Part shown: positions 18,405 through 28,828 of the stretch, piece by piece
Layout of the letters: the number at the start of each line of letters is the position of its first letter
How positions within the stretch are numbered: position 1 is the stretch's first letter
Made by a program: the position numbers and the translations under genes
Notes under the pieces: model-generated
Told to the model about the DNA's origin: nothing
Databases searched by the model: none
The model's input: the letters and a program-made list of their open reading frames with translations, nothing else
NCBI GenBank assembly: GCA_016946835.1
Contig: JACVTC010000075.1
Coordinates: 1 to 64,000 of the forward strand
Direction: 5' to 3'
From: Neocallimastix lanati (nom. inval.)
Taxonomy: Eukaryota; Neocallimastigomycota; Neocallimastigomycetes; Neocallimastigales; Neocallimastigaceae
Length of the DNA stretch: 64,000 nt

Positions 18405-21230
18405 ATGAATTCATTTATACCATCTATTAATTATTCGTCATTAGAAAAACAAAAGAGTTTATTTGATATTTTAGAATATATATATGAACAAATAAACATT
18501 ATTAAAAGTAATTCTTTTTTCAACGATAAAATTTGTAGTTTTGAATTAGAATTTAGACTTCGTAGAAAATATGTGAATATAGATTTAAAAGATTTTCTTA
18601 ATGATAATTCTTGTCAATATTCTGAATTTTCTTACAATGAAAATTCAAAAACACGATATAGAATAATATGTAATTCAACTTATCCATGTACTGAAAATGA
18701 GAACGAAAACGAAACGACAATAACTCCAACTCCACAAAATGAGTTCCAGTTTATGGATATTTCTAAATTTTTAAATTATTTAGAAATCAATAAAGACCAT
18801 GAAATTACAGAAACCCTAAATAATCATATGGAATATACTAAAAAAATTACCATGATGACATTTTATTATTTTATATTTAAAATTAATCTTAGTATCGAAG
18901 TATTGTTAGATTCATCACAAATTAAAAGGTATTTAAAAATTGAAGACAAAAGTAAAATTGAAAGTAAAAGCATAATTAAAAGTGGAAATAGTAAAAATAT
19001 TAAAATAGAAATATTAAATCAAAGTAATTATAAAAATGAAAATATTACCAATAAAAATGATAACAACAATAATGACAGTATATTCAATAAAGAGAGTGTA
19101 TTCAATAATGACAGTATTATCAATAAAGACAGTGTATTCAATAATGACAGTATTATCAATAATGACAGTAATTTAAAAACAGAAAGCAAGTACATTGAAA
19201 AGAATAAATCAGGAAAAGAGATCACAGAATATGCAATATATAAAGAAATGAACGATATAGATGCAAAATTTTCATTATCTATTTTAAAATATATTACACC
19301 TATTACTAAGAAAAGACGATCTTTTATGATGAAAAATGGTGCTCGTATTGATATGACAGTTTTTGATGATAAGAATCAATTAGAAATTGAATTTATGAAT
19401 AATACTTATCTTGAAAAAGATAATATTATGAATATGATTCATTCGATTATGGTATCGTTAGATTGCTCAAATTTCATTCTGGATTATTTATTTTTCTTGA
19501 TGCCAAATTATGAATTTCAGAAACCAATCACTCCTTCGTTAGATATTTTATATAAAGAAGCAAAAAATTTAATAAACGATACATTTTATGTAGCGGCTAA
19601 AACGGATGGATTTCGTCGATTGATAATCATAATAAATAATTTGATGTTTAGTATTTCAGAAAACTTTCGTGTAGAATATATTTGTCAAACAAAGTCCGAT
19701 TTTCATATGGTATTATATTGTGAATACCTCGATGGTAAATTCATTCCGTTTGACTTAATTTATTATAATGATGAAGATTTGAGACATAAATCTTATTCGG
19801 ATAGAATAAATATTATGAACGCTATTAACTTTGAAGAATTCAATAACAAAATAATAAAAAAAAATATTACTAAATGTTCCTCTTTTTCGGAATTACAAAA
19901 TTTCATAATTTCGTTTAATAAATTTGACAATCCATCTATACCAAATGACGGTATCATTATTACAAATGGACAATCATCCTATTACGACAATATAAAAGTT
20001 TATAAAATTAAAACTAAAAATACTGTAGATCTACGATTTAATGGAAGATACTTTTATGCTCGAGATCATTTAATTAAAAAATCAACAGTAAATTTATCAT
20101 TCTCGGAATATAAAGAAGTGTGCCTACGCTATCATCAACATAAAAAATTTTATTCAATAAAAAATATGAAAGATGTTCCAAATAATAAAGATAATAATAG
20201 AAATAATAATAAAAATAATAATAACAAAAGTAATACAGAAATAATAGATAATAAATTTTATTGTTATTATTATCGTAAACAAGTTGAAATGATTAATGAT
20301 GTACCAACTAAAACACGTATTGTTACTTATCATTTAGTCAGAAAAAAAAAAGTCCCATTCATTGTGGAAATTAATTTAGACAACAATTCATTCGTTAAAG
20401 AGCGGAAAGACAAATATACTTCTAATAGTATAAACACCTTTAATAGTATACTAATTGCTTCCTACCAAAAAGTAAATCTTGAAATATTTACACCTTCTTC
20501 AACTGTTTTAATGCGTAAATATCACAATATCATTAAGCAAAATATTCTTCATAAATACAAAGGTAATCTATTAGATATAGGAACAGGAAATGGTGGTGAT
20601 CTTCACAAGTGGAAAAATTTCCGCAAAATTGTTTGTGTCGAACCTGACCGTGAAAAAATAAAAGTTATGAAGGAACGTATTTCTAAATCCGAAATTCGTA
20701 ATCGTATATCAATACTACAAAATATCATTCAGAATGTAGAATTAAACGATATTTATGATGTTGCTACTTGCTTTTTCGCTTTAAATGACTTTACGTACAG
20801 AGATATTGATAATATGCTTAAAAATATTGGTAGAAATATCAATGGAACTTTTGTAATTCTTTTTTTCGACAGTAAGTCATTTAAAGAAAATATTGAATCA
20901 TCCTCAATCCTATATAAAAAATGTATTATAGATGACATTACTCCTATTAAAAACTTATTAGATAAGGAATCTCCTATTTATTTATTAGGTACTTTAAGAT
21001 ATCTTCATAAAGAATGTGATAATATAATGTTAGTTAATATACATAATTCAAACGTTATAAATCATTACGAAAATGCCATTCATAGTGAAAAAATAATTGA
21101 AATATTCAAAAAACATCATTTTAACATTACTAATCACTACCAAATAGAACAATTTTCTTTTCTTGACTCATCTCAAAAATTGTACCCTTCTTATTTGAGA
21201 ATAATTGAATTTTCGAATGTGACTAATTAA
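18405..21230 (+). CDS. mRNA capping enzyme: RNA triphosphatase, guanylyltransferase, guanine-N7 methyltransferase
   Basis: Intact 941-residue ORF with all three capping activities in one chain. The N-terminal part looks like a metal-dependent tunnel triphosphatase: an E-x-E strand (SFELEFRLR, about residues 45-53) and later KKRRSF, RIDMTVFDD and QLEIEFMN (about 304-335). The middle is the guanylyltransferase: the nucleotidyl-lysine motif AAKTDGFRR (about 399-407), DGIIITNG (about 513) and KIKTKNTVDLRF (about 533-544). The C-terminal third is the methyltransferase: SAM-binding NLLDIGTGNGGDLHKW (about 723-738), VCVEPDREK, then CFFALND (about 790). This triple fusion is known from poxviruses, asfarviruses, mimiviruses and yeast linear plasmids; fungal nuclear genes keep these activities on separate proteins. 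An Asn-rich minisatellite-coded insert sits inside the triphosphatase part (about 215-260). It would cap transcripts of the RNA polymerase in this block. Confidence 0.95.
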   Translation: MNSFIPSINYSSLEKQKSLFDILEYIYEQINIIKSNSFFNDKICSFELEFRLRRKYVNIDLKDFLNDNSCQYSEFSYNENSKTRYRIICNSTYPCTENENENETTITPTPQNEFQFMDISKFLNYLEINKDHEITETLNNHMEYTKKITMMTFYYFIFKINLSIEVLLDSSQIKRYLKIEDKSKIESKSIIKSGNSKNIKIEILNQSNYKNENITNKNDNNNNDSIFNKESVFNNDSIINKDSVFNNDSIINNDSNLKTESKYIEKNKSGKEITEYAIYKEMNDIDAKFSLSILKYITPITKKRRSFMMKNGARIDMTVFDDKNQLEIEFMNNTYLEKDNIMNMIHSIMVSLDCSNFILDYLFFLMPNYEFQKPITPSLDILYKEAKNLINDTFYVAAKTDGFRRLIIIINNLMFSISENFRVEYICQTKSDFHMVLYCEYLDGKFIPFDLIYYNDEDLRHKSYSDRINIMNAINFEEFNNKIIKKNITKCSSFSELQNFIISFNKFDNPSIPNDGIIITNGQSSYYDNIKVYKIKTKNTVDLRFNGRYFYARDHLIKKSTVNLSFSEYKEVCLRYHQHKKFYSIKNMKDVPNNKDNNRNNNKNNNNKSNTEIIDNKFYCYYYRKQVEMINDVPTKTRIVTYHLVRKKKVPFIVEINLDNNSFVKERKDKYTSNSINTFNSILIASYQKVNLEIFTPSSTVLMRKYHNIIKQNILHKYKGNLLDIGTGNGGDLHKWKNFRKIVCVEPDREKIKVMKERISKSEIRNRISILQNIIQNVELNDIYDVATCFFALNDFTYRDIDNMLKNIGRNINGTFVILFFDSKSFKENIESSSILYKKCIIDDITPIKNLLDKESPIYLLGTLRYLHKECDNIMLVNIHNSNVINHYENAIHSEKIIEIFKKHHFNITNHYQIEQFSFLDSSQKLYPSYLRIIEFSNVTN
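19071..19170 (+). repeat. 18-bp coding minisatellite in capping enzyme
   Basis: About five and a half units of an 18-base repeat alternating AATGACAGTATTATCAAT and AAAGACAGTGTATTCAAT, coding Asn-Asp-Ser-Ile-like hexapeptides. The frame is kept because the unit is a multiple of three. Confidence 0.9.
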
Positions 21231-21470
21231 TTCTTATTTTTATTTATTTATTTATATTATAAATAAAATTAATCCATTTTTCTTTATTGATATTTTATAA
21301 TAAAAAAATTTATTCTAGTTTTATTTATATTTTTTAAATATGTAATTTTTAATTTTTATTAATTATTTTTTAAAAAAAAAAAAAATTTTTAATTTTTTAT
21401 AAGACTTTGCAATTTATATATTTATTTTTTGATTTTCCAATTTTTCAAATATTACTAAATTTTTAAAAAA

Positions 21471-21476
21471 TTATTA

Positions 21477-21513
<37 letters not shown>
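21471..21513. repeat. (ATT)n microsatellite
   Basis: About 13 near-perfect TTA units just downstream of the capping enzyme gene. Confidence 0.9.
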
Positions 21514-21847
21514 CGGCTAGCACAATTACTTATTTAGTTTTACTTAATAATTTTTATTTATTTTTAATTTAATAAAGAGCTCTCAATTTAATAATACATG
21601 AATAATAAAATATACATAATAAAATATTATTATATAATCATATGATTTACATTAATTTCTTATATACACGTGTATAAATTTATAATTACATAAATGTGTA
21701 ACATTTACATAAACTTATTAATATATTTATATTTTTATGTTTTGTATATAACTAGTTATATTTTAAATATTTAATTAATAAATATTTATTTAAATTTATT
21801 TATTTTATTTGTTTATTTATTTTATTTGTTTATTTATTTATTTGTTA

Positions 21848-21936
<89 letters not shown>
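21848..21936. repeat. (ATT)n microsatellite, about 29 units
   Basis: Uninterrupted ATT repeat, preceded by TTTATTTATTTTATTTG-type tetranucleotide and pentanucleotide repeats. Confidence 0.95.
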
Positions 21937-23021
21937 GATTATTGATTCATAATAAATATGATTTTGAATTTTTTTTTAAAAAAAATAATAAAATTATTTA
22001 ATATAATGAAATTTCCAATTTTTAAATAATTTATAATTATATATTTTATTATTTTTTAAAATAAAAATTTCAAGTAGTAATAATTTTTAAATTAAGAGTA
22101 TTTTTGGTAATATTTATTGAAATAATAATTTTAAATAATTTTCTATTTTGTGATTTTTCGTATTTTTTTTAATAAAATACAATAATTAGTTATGTCATTA
22201 TTAAAATTAGTATAATAATAATAAAAATTTTATAATTATTTAGTATTACATAAATAGTAATATAAAATATATAATTATTTCTAATAAAATGCATTATATG
22301 TATCTATAGATTTTACATAAAAATTATTAAATAAATATTATTACTATTTTTAAAATAAATATATAATAATTAAATATGAACAGTCTAAAATAATTTAACA
22401 TTTTAAAAATAAATATAAAACAAGAGATTATAATATATAATTATTTATACATTATTATCTTTATATATTTATTTTCTTTATCTCTATCATGTAAATAGAA
22501 TAATGAAAATTTGCCTTATAATAAATTTTATAATAGTTGTATTAATGCTTTAAATCAAATTTTATAAAATATAATATTAATATTATATTAATATTATATA
22601 AATATATATATATATATTTTTTTAAATAGTGATTTTATATCAAATTCAAATTTTAATACAATTATATAAAAAATTATATATATATTACTTTTTTTTTTTT
22701 TTTTTTATTTTTTAAATTATAAAAGTATAATATCTTTTGAGTTATAATATTATTAAAATAAAACAAAAAAAGTATTTTATATTTAAAATTTTAATTTTAA
22801 TATTATTAATTTAATAATATTAAGAATAAAAGTAATAATGAAAATAAAATAATATCATTATTTTTAAAAGTTATAGCATTACTAGTAGCATGCATAGATC
22901 TACATTCATTAGATTTTAATTTAGAAATAATTTGTTTACTAATTTTTTTTTTAAAAAAAATAGGAATATAAAGTTATATTTATTTAATAAAATTTAAATT
23001 TATTTTTATATTTTAATTAAT

Positions 23022-24251
23022 ATGAATAATCTTGAATATTATAAAAATAAAAAAAATTCAGAAGTAATAAAATATCTTAAAGAATATAAATTATATAATG
23101 AAGATAATTTTAAATCTGATGAAATTATAACATTAATTTGTTTAATAATTAAAAATTGTAATTTAACTAAATTAGAAAAAAAAAAAACATTAGAGTTAGT
23201 ATTAAATGAATTATTTGAAAATTATAAGTATGATAGAGATTATGAATTCAATGATTATTTTAAATATAATAATGAATTTATTTTAAAATTACTTTTATAT
23301 TATAAAAATAAAATAAAAATTTCCAGAATAGAATTTGAATTAATATTAATTAAAGAAAAAGAAGATAAATGTAATTCTGTAATTAATTTTAACATTTTAA
23401 ATTCATATAAATATTTTTCTTTTGACTGTGATTTAAATAGATATGATATTCGTTGTAGAAAAATAGTTAATCCTCTATTTCTTGCATATTATTTTAGTTT
23501 AAGTGATATAGTAGATATGTTAATTAATAAGTATGGAGCTTATGTATATATAAAAGATAATGAAGGAAATACATTATTACATATATATGGTGGTGTTAAT
23601 AAAATAATATCTTTAATTAATAATGAATATCATATTAATGTAATAAATAATAAAGGTGAAACTCCATTACATAAAGCTTGTATACAATATAATTATGTAA
23701 CGAATTGTTTAATATATAAATTATTAAAATATGGAGCAAATATTAATGCACAAGACAATGAAGGCAATACACCATTGATAAATCTGTCTCGAACTGCAGC
23801 TAATAAAAAAAATGTGGTATTTTTAATAGAACAGGGAGCGGATATAAGTAAAGCAAATAATAAAGGAGAAACTCCTTTAATAACAGCTTGTAAATATGGA
23901 AAAAAAGAAATAGTAAAAATTTTACTTGATTATGGAGCAGATATAAATAAGCAAGATAATGAAGGTAATTCACCATTACATATTGCTTGTAAATATTATA
24001 AAAATGTAGGAAAAGAAAGTATAATTGAATATTTAATTAAAAGAGGAGCAGATATTAATATATTAGATAATGAAAATGAAACGCCAATATTTGAAATATG
24101 TCGTTATTTTAATAAATATATAAATAATTTTTTTATTGAAAATGGTGCTAAAATAAATATAAAAAATAAATATGGTGATACACCATTGAAAATAACATGT
24201 TTATATAATGTATCATTAATAGATTTTTTAATTGAAAAAGGAGCGAAATAA
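23022..24251 (+). CDS. Ankyrin-repeat protein
   Basis: 409 residues. The first 165 are helical and unrecognised (LEYYKNKKNSEVIKYLKEYK at the start). From about 165 to the end there are at least six ankyrin repeats with the usual G-x-TPLH, hydrophobic helix and G-A-x-I-N features, e.g. NKGETPLITACKYGKKEIVK and NEGNSPLHIACKYYKN. Ankyrin repeats bind other proteins; no catalytic domain is present. The gene ends exactly at the last repeat, 69 bases before the next gene's likely start, which is tight for a fungus. Composition is more extreme (A-rich third positions) than in the block to the left. Anaerobic fungi and giant viruses both carry large ankyrin families, so its origin is open. Confidence 0.9.
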   Translation: MNNLEYYKNKKNSEVIKYLKEYKLYNEDNFKSDEIITLICLIIKNCNLTKLEKKKTLELVLNELFENYKYDRDYEFNDYFKYNNEFILKLLLYYKNKIKISRIEFELILIKEKEDKCNSVINFNILNSYKYFSFDCDLNRYDIRCRKIVNPLFLAYYFSLSDIVDMLINKYGAYVYIKDNEGNTLLHIYGGVNKIISLINNEYHINVINNKGETPLHKACIQYNYVTNCLIYKLLKYGANINAQDNEGNTPLINLSRTAANKKNVVFLIEQGADISKANNKGETPLITACKYGKKEIVKILLDYGADINKQDNEGNSPLHIACKYYKNVGKESIIEYLIKRGADINILDNENETPIFEICRYFNKYINNFFIENGAKINIKNKYGDTPLKITCLYNVSLIDFLIEKGAK

Positions 24252-24320
24252 TAACATGTTAATGATAATTATAAAATGATTTTTTTCAAAATTTTTTTTA
24301 AAAAAAAATATTCATTAAAA

Positions 24321-25763
24321 ATGAATATCATTAAGTATTTTATTTTATTATTAGTACTTTTTACTAAAATTGATTGTAGTCCATATAATCATTTAGATTT
24401 ACAAATAGCTTTATTAATTTTATTAGCTGGTGATCATAATGGTAATATAGTTAAAGGTTTAGATGGAAAGCCTTTAAAAATTAATATTAGTATAAATAAT
24501 AGTAATAATAATAAATATATTAAAGATATAACTGAAATTATTCCAAGTTTAAAGAAAGTTAAATCTGATTTAAATAATTTTCCAGATGAAAAATCTCAAA
24601 ATAGTGAAATTGAAAGAAGGTTTAAAGAACTATATAAACTAGCTGAAATAATAGCATGTGATAGATTAAGTTATCAATATATTGAACATTCTGATACGCA
24701 AAATGATCCATATAGATCAGAATTATATGCTAGATATAATGATCCTAATAATAACAATCTTCCTATTGATCCTAATACTAATGAGAAAATAACTATGGAA
24801 ATGCAATTTGAGGAACATATGAAAAAAATAGATATATTCAGAAAATTAACTGGAATTACATTAATTGATAGTGATAAAGAATTAAATATTATATCCATTT
24901 ATAATAGAAAAGCAGAAAAACCAATTGTTGAAATTGAACAAATTAATAAAGAACATCAATATTATAATAATTATAATGTTAAAGAATTTATTAGGAATGG
25001 TGTTATTGGAAATAATAATAATATATTAAAATTATATAAAGAAGAAAATAACTTAATGGATGTAGATTCTGATATATATATTTTATATAAAGCTGTAGGA
25101 GAAAGTTGTATTGATACTGAAGAGTGTTATAAATTATTTTTAGATAAAGGTAGTGATGGCAAATATGAAATTATTAAAGAAAATATAGATTTTACTTTAA
25201 TTGAAGAGAATAATGGTAATAAAAATAAAAATATATTACATTTTATTGTTAAAGATACTGTAAATGATAAAATTTATGCATTAGAGCTAAACTATAATGA
25301 TAAAAAATCTAAATATGAGATTGATAAGTCAAAAATAAAATCATTAATTTTAACAAATGTTAATAGTGATTTAAGTGGATATGGTAAACAATCATTTACT
25401 GGTATTAATGAAAATATGGATTTAATAGGCCAAATAAAAGGTAAAGGAATACATATTATACCAGAGTCAGGTGTAATTCTTGAACGTGTTATAGAAGGAC
25501 GTCATATTGACACATATAATCCTGATGATTATATAGATAATAATAAAGAGAATGATGAAGATGAAGATAGTTTAAAGGAAATTGTTCTCGATCTTATAGT
25601 TCAACGTAATCCAACATATGATAATAATGATAATTTGTTATGTAGTTATAGTAATGATGAAATTGACCATATTGAAAAATTAATAGCAAAATACTTAAAT
25701 AAAAGAGAAGAATTAAAAAATATTAAAATAGAAAAAATAAATAAAGAAAAAAAAAGAATATAA
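24321..25763 (+). CDS. N-terminal segment of a long secreted-type protein (frame-broken)
   Basis: The open frame begins at ATG 24276, but ATG 24321 is the better start because it opens directly with a signal peptide (MNIIKYFILLLVLFTKIDCS). The mature part has no recognised domain: a GLDGKPLKINISIN stretch early on, a helical region, then Lys/Glu/Asn-rich sequence. The ORF ends at TAA 25761 just after a run of ten A bases. In the frame of the next ORF, the DNA from that A-run onward is open and similar in composition. This is therefore the first of three pieces of one gene, about 24,321-29,845. Function unknown; likely secreted or surface. Confidence 0.7.
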   Translation: MNIIKYFILLLVLFTKIDCSPYNHLDLQIALLILLAGDHNGNIVKGLDGKPLKINISINNSNNNKYIKDITEIIPSLKKVKSDLNNFPDEKSQNSEIERRFKELYKLAEIIACDRLSYQYIEHSDTQNDPYRSELYARYNDPNNNNLPIDPNTNEKITMEMQFEEHMKKIDIFRKLTGITLIDSDKELNIISIYNRKAEKPIVEIEQINKEHQYYNNYNVKEFIRNGVIGNNNNILKLYKEENNLMDVDSDIYILYKAVGESCIDTEECYKLFLDKGSDGKYEIIKENIDFTLIEENNGNKNKNILHFIVKDTVNDKIYALELNYNDKKSKYEIDKSKIKSLILTNVNSDLSGYGKQSFTGINENMDLIGQIKGKGIHIIPESGVILERVIEGRHIDTYNPDDYIDNNKENDEDEDSLKEIVLDLIVQRNPTYDNNDNLLCSYSNDEIDHIEKLIAKYLNKREELKNIKIEKINKEKKRI

Positions 25764-25842
25764 TAAGTATAAAACACAAATATCAAATTTAAAATCTATA
25801 ATAGATGAGCTTATTAAAGATCCAGAAAATTTTGATTCAATT

Positions 25843-28770
25843 ATGGATAAATCTAATTTAAATCTTAATACTGCTATTGAAAATATTAAAGGATATTTAG
25901 AAGAAAAACAATCTAGTATAAAATCATTATTGAAAAAAAATTGGAACGAAATAATAAAAAATGATAAAAATGAACAAATTAAAGAAAAATTAAAAAAAGA
26001 ACGTGTTATTTTGAGTAATGAAAATACAAAAATAGCAAAAATGTTAAAACAGTTAACAAAGATTGATTTTATTAATGATTTAAATAAAAATTCTAATAAT
26101 GTTGAAAAATATGATATTAATAAAATTAAGGAAAAAGAAGAAGAATATAATAATATATGTAATAAATTATTAAGTGACCCATTAAAAGATGATTATGAAG
26201 AATATCAAAAGAATTATCAGGAAATTATTGCTAAGAATGAAAAATTAAAAATTATTGCGAATTTTATGCAATATGATATATTGGTTATGATAAATAATGA
26301 AATAATAAATGAGAAAAATGATGACTTTTTAGCAAAATTAAATGCAAATGTTGAAAAAAAGTATACCGAAAATAAAATAAATCAAATAAATAAACAGTAT
26401 AAAAATATACTTAGAGTAATTGAATTTAAAAATAAAAATAAAAAGGAATATAATAGTATTCTGACTAAAGTGAAAAATACTGAAGAATATAAAATTAGTA
26501 TGAATAATATTATGAAAACAACATATTTAGAATTAGATGAAACTAAGAAGAAAATAAATCATTATATGACCTATAATAATTCTTTAGATAATTATTTGTT
26601 AAATATTGATGGTAAAATATCAGAAGAAGATGAAAAAGTAAAAGAATTAGAAAAAGAATATACAACTGAAAAAAAAATAATTCGTGATTTATCTAAACAA
26701 AATTTAATAGAAAAATTACAACCTGTTAGTAAAAATATTAGTGAAAATTTAGAATTTTATAAATTTGTTAATATTATAAATGATATGTCACATAATGATG
26801 ATCTAACTCCATCTATTGAATTAGTTAATGAAGCAAATAAATTAACTATTGATGATCAAAGAGAGATTTATAAACAATGTAAATTACTATTTAAAAGATC
26901 TCTTAGCTCATGTCGAACTGGTAATCAAATAAAAATATCAAAAGAATTAACAATTTCATTTACAATAATTAATACTTTAAAAACATTTAAAATTATGGAT
27001 TTAAATTCAAATATTTTACCCTATACTTCAAATATAAATGATATTAATGATATAAAAATGTTAGTTAAAGATGCCGAATCAATCAATGAAGTATTAAATA
27101 CATTAGCAGAAACATATAAAAATAATATTGATAAATTTGATAAAGAACAAAGTGAAAAATTTATTAGAAACTTTAATAGCATAACTAATGATCAAATTCT
27201 AGAATATACAAATTCCGATTATAACAATAATAATAATGAAATGAATGAAGAAAATGTAAATAAGTTAATATCATCATATTTTGAAATAATTAATATTCAT
27301 AAAGAAAATTTTGGAAATATTTATGATATTGAATTATATTCATTAGATTCTCATGATTCACAATCTAAGCTTAATAAAAATAAGCTAAATAAAATAATAG
27401 AAAAATTATCTAAAATGGCAGGAATTAATCCAAATACAGTTTTGAATTCAGATGATTCGTTATCTGCTATCAATGAATTATGTGAAGAATTAGAAAAGTT
27501 AGAAAATATTGAAGATATAAACTCTATATATAATGAATTAAATGATTTAAAATCTATTAATGAATTAGAACTATATAAAAATGATAAAACATCTTTAAAT
27601 TCAGAAATTGTTCATAAATTATATAATACCATAGTAAATAAAAATAATATGAAAATTGATGATGAAATAAATTCCTCTGAAAATAATTTAAGAGTATTAA
27701 ATAATAATAAAGAAAATATTTTACCTGATAAGCATATAGAAGAAATTACATTAAAATTATTAAGAATATTTAAAGATAAAAATATTGATAAAAATATATT
27801 ACCTATTCAATATGAAGTAGATAATCTATCTAATCCTAAACTTATATATAAAAATGCAGAATGTCTTGTAAATGTTTGGAAAGACTTATCCACAACGTAT
27901 AATAAAAATTTTGAAAATTTTAGTGAAAAAGAAAGTACGGATTTTATAGTTGGATTTAATAATATAATTAATGAATTAAAATCAATGTTATCTTCTTCCA
28001 AATACAATAATGATTTAAATGTAAAAAATATAAATAGTAATGATATAGAAAAATTAGAAAAATATTTCAATAGAGATTACAGTTTACATAAAGATAAATT
28101 TAATATTATACGTGATAATAAAGGAAACGAAATGGTTTATACTTTAAAATACACTAAAGATTTAAATTCTAAATATTATAGAAAAAATATTATAATTAAT
28201 CTTAATAAATTATTAAGTATAGTAAATATAAATAATGGTAATTTAATATATGGTTTAGGAGTAATGTTTGAAGATGGAAAAATATCTTCAGAAATAGATT
28301 ATAGAAGTATCGGTGAAGGAAATAATTTAAATGAAGCTCTTAATAGTTTATGTGAATTAACTGAAACTTTAGATATAAGTTCATTAAGTGAAGATCATAA
28401 AAATGAATTACGTAAAATATATGAAAATTTCCATGATATGATGTCAATTGTTAATGAAGAATATTATAAAGGAAAGATAAGTGATAATAGTCATGCTATA
28501 TATAAATTACATAATAGTCTTGCAATATTATTTGACGAAGATACATTTGTAATTGATGATATTAATAATTCACTAAATAAAATAGTAGATCCAGATCTTG
28601 AGCCGTTAGAAGGTAAAAATGCTATTGATGTAATTAAAGATAATAATATTTCTCCAGAAAGTAAAGAATTAATATTTAAAGGTGTAGAAAGCCAAATAAA
28701 GAATTCTAAAAATAAATATTTAAATAAAAATACTTATAAATTTATTACCGATACAAAAAAAACATATTGA
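25843..28770 (+). CDS. Middle segment of the long secreted-type protein (frame-broken)
   Basis: 975-residue ORF counted from ATG 25843, but the frame is already open from about 25,741 and probably continues from the previous ORF through a one-base shift in a poly-A run. Long stretches are coiled-coil-like (Lys/Glu/Asn heptads, about residues 10-260, such as EEKQSSIKSLLKKNWNEI). Similar segments recur: SINEVLNTLAETYKNNIDKFDKEQSEKFI near 410 and AECLVNVWKDLSTTYNKNFENFSEKESTDFI near 670, and again NLNEALNSLCELTET late on. This suggests internal duplication of a roughly 250-residue module. No catalytic motif is recognised. It stops at 28,768-28,770 right after another poly-A run. Confidence 0.7.
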   Translation: MDKSNLNLNTAIENIKGYLEEKQSSIKSLLKKNWNEIIKNDKNEQIKEKLKKERVILSNENTKIAKMLKQLTKIDFINDLNKNSNNVEKYDINKIKEKEEEYNNICNKLLSDPLKDDYEEYQKNYQEIIAKNEKLKIIANFMQYDILVMINNEIINEKNDDFLAKLNANVEKKYTENKINQINKQYKNILRVIEFKNKNKKEYNSILTKVKNTEEYKISMNNIMKTTYLELDETKKKINHYMTYNNSLDNYLLNIDGKISEEDEKVKELEKEYTTEKKIIRDLSKQNLIEKLQPVSKNISENLEFYKFVNIINDMSHNDDLTPSIELVNEANKLTIDDQREIYKQCKLLFKRSLSSCRTGNQIKISKELTISFTIINTLKTFKIMDLNSNILPYTSNINDINDIKMLVKDAESINEVLNTLAETYKNNIDKFDKEQSEKFIRNFNSITNDQILEYTNSDYNNNNNEMNEENVNKLISSYFEIINIHKENFGNIYDIELYSLDSHDSQSKLNKNKLNKIIEKLSKMAGINPNTVLNSDDSLSAINELCEELEKLENIEDINSIYNELNDLKSINELELYKNDKTSLNSEIVHKLYNTIVNKNNMKIDDEINSSENNLRVLNNNKENILPDKHIEEITLKLLRIFKDKNIDKNILPIQYEVDNLSNPKLIYKNAECLVNVWKDLSTTYNKNFENFSEKESTDFIVGFNNIINELKSMLSSSKYNNDLNVKNINSNDIEKLEKYFNRDYSLHKDKFNIIRDNKGNEMVYTLKYTKDLNSKYYRKNIIINLNKLLSIVNINNGNLIYGLGVMFEDGKISSEIDYRSIGEGNNLNEALNSLCELTETLDISSLSEDHKNELRKIYENFHDMMSIVNEEYYKGKISDNSHAIYKLHNSLAILFDEDTFVIDDINNSLNKIVDPDLEPLEGKNAIDVIKDNNISPESKELIFKGVESQIKNSKNKYLNKNTYKFITDTKKTY

Positions 28771-28828
28771 TCAGCAGGGAATAAAAATTAAAGAATTAAG
28801 ATCATATGCAGGTAATGAATTATATATA

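Larger units (their letters stand above)
21231..23021. other. Gene-free, microsatellite-rich junction
   Basis: 1.8 kb with no supported gene between the last virus-like gene and the first ankyrin gene. It holds two (ATT)n tracts, A/T homopolymers, and a TATTAATATTATATTAATATTATATAAATATATATATAT stretch near 22,570-22,616. It probably marks the right side of the virus-like block, but I see no clean terminal repeat. Confidence 0.6.
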
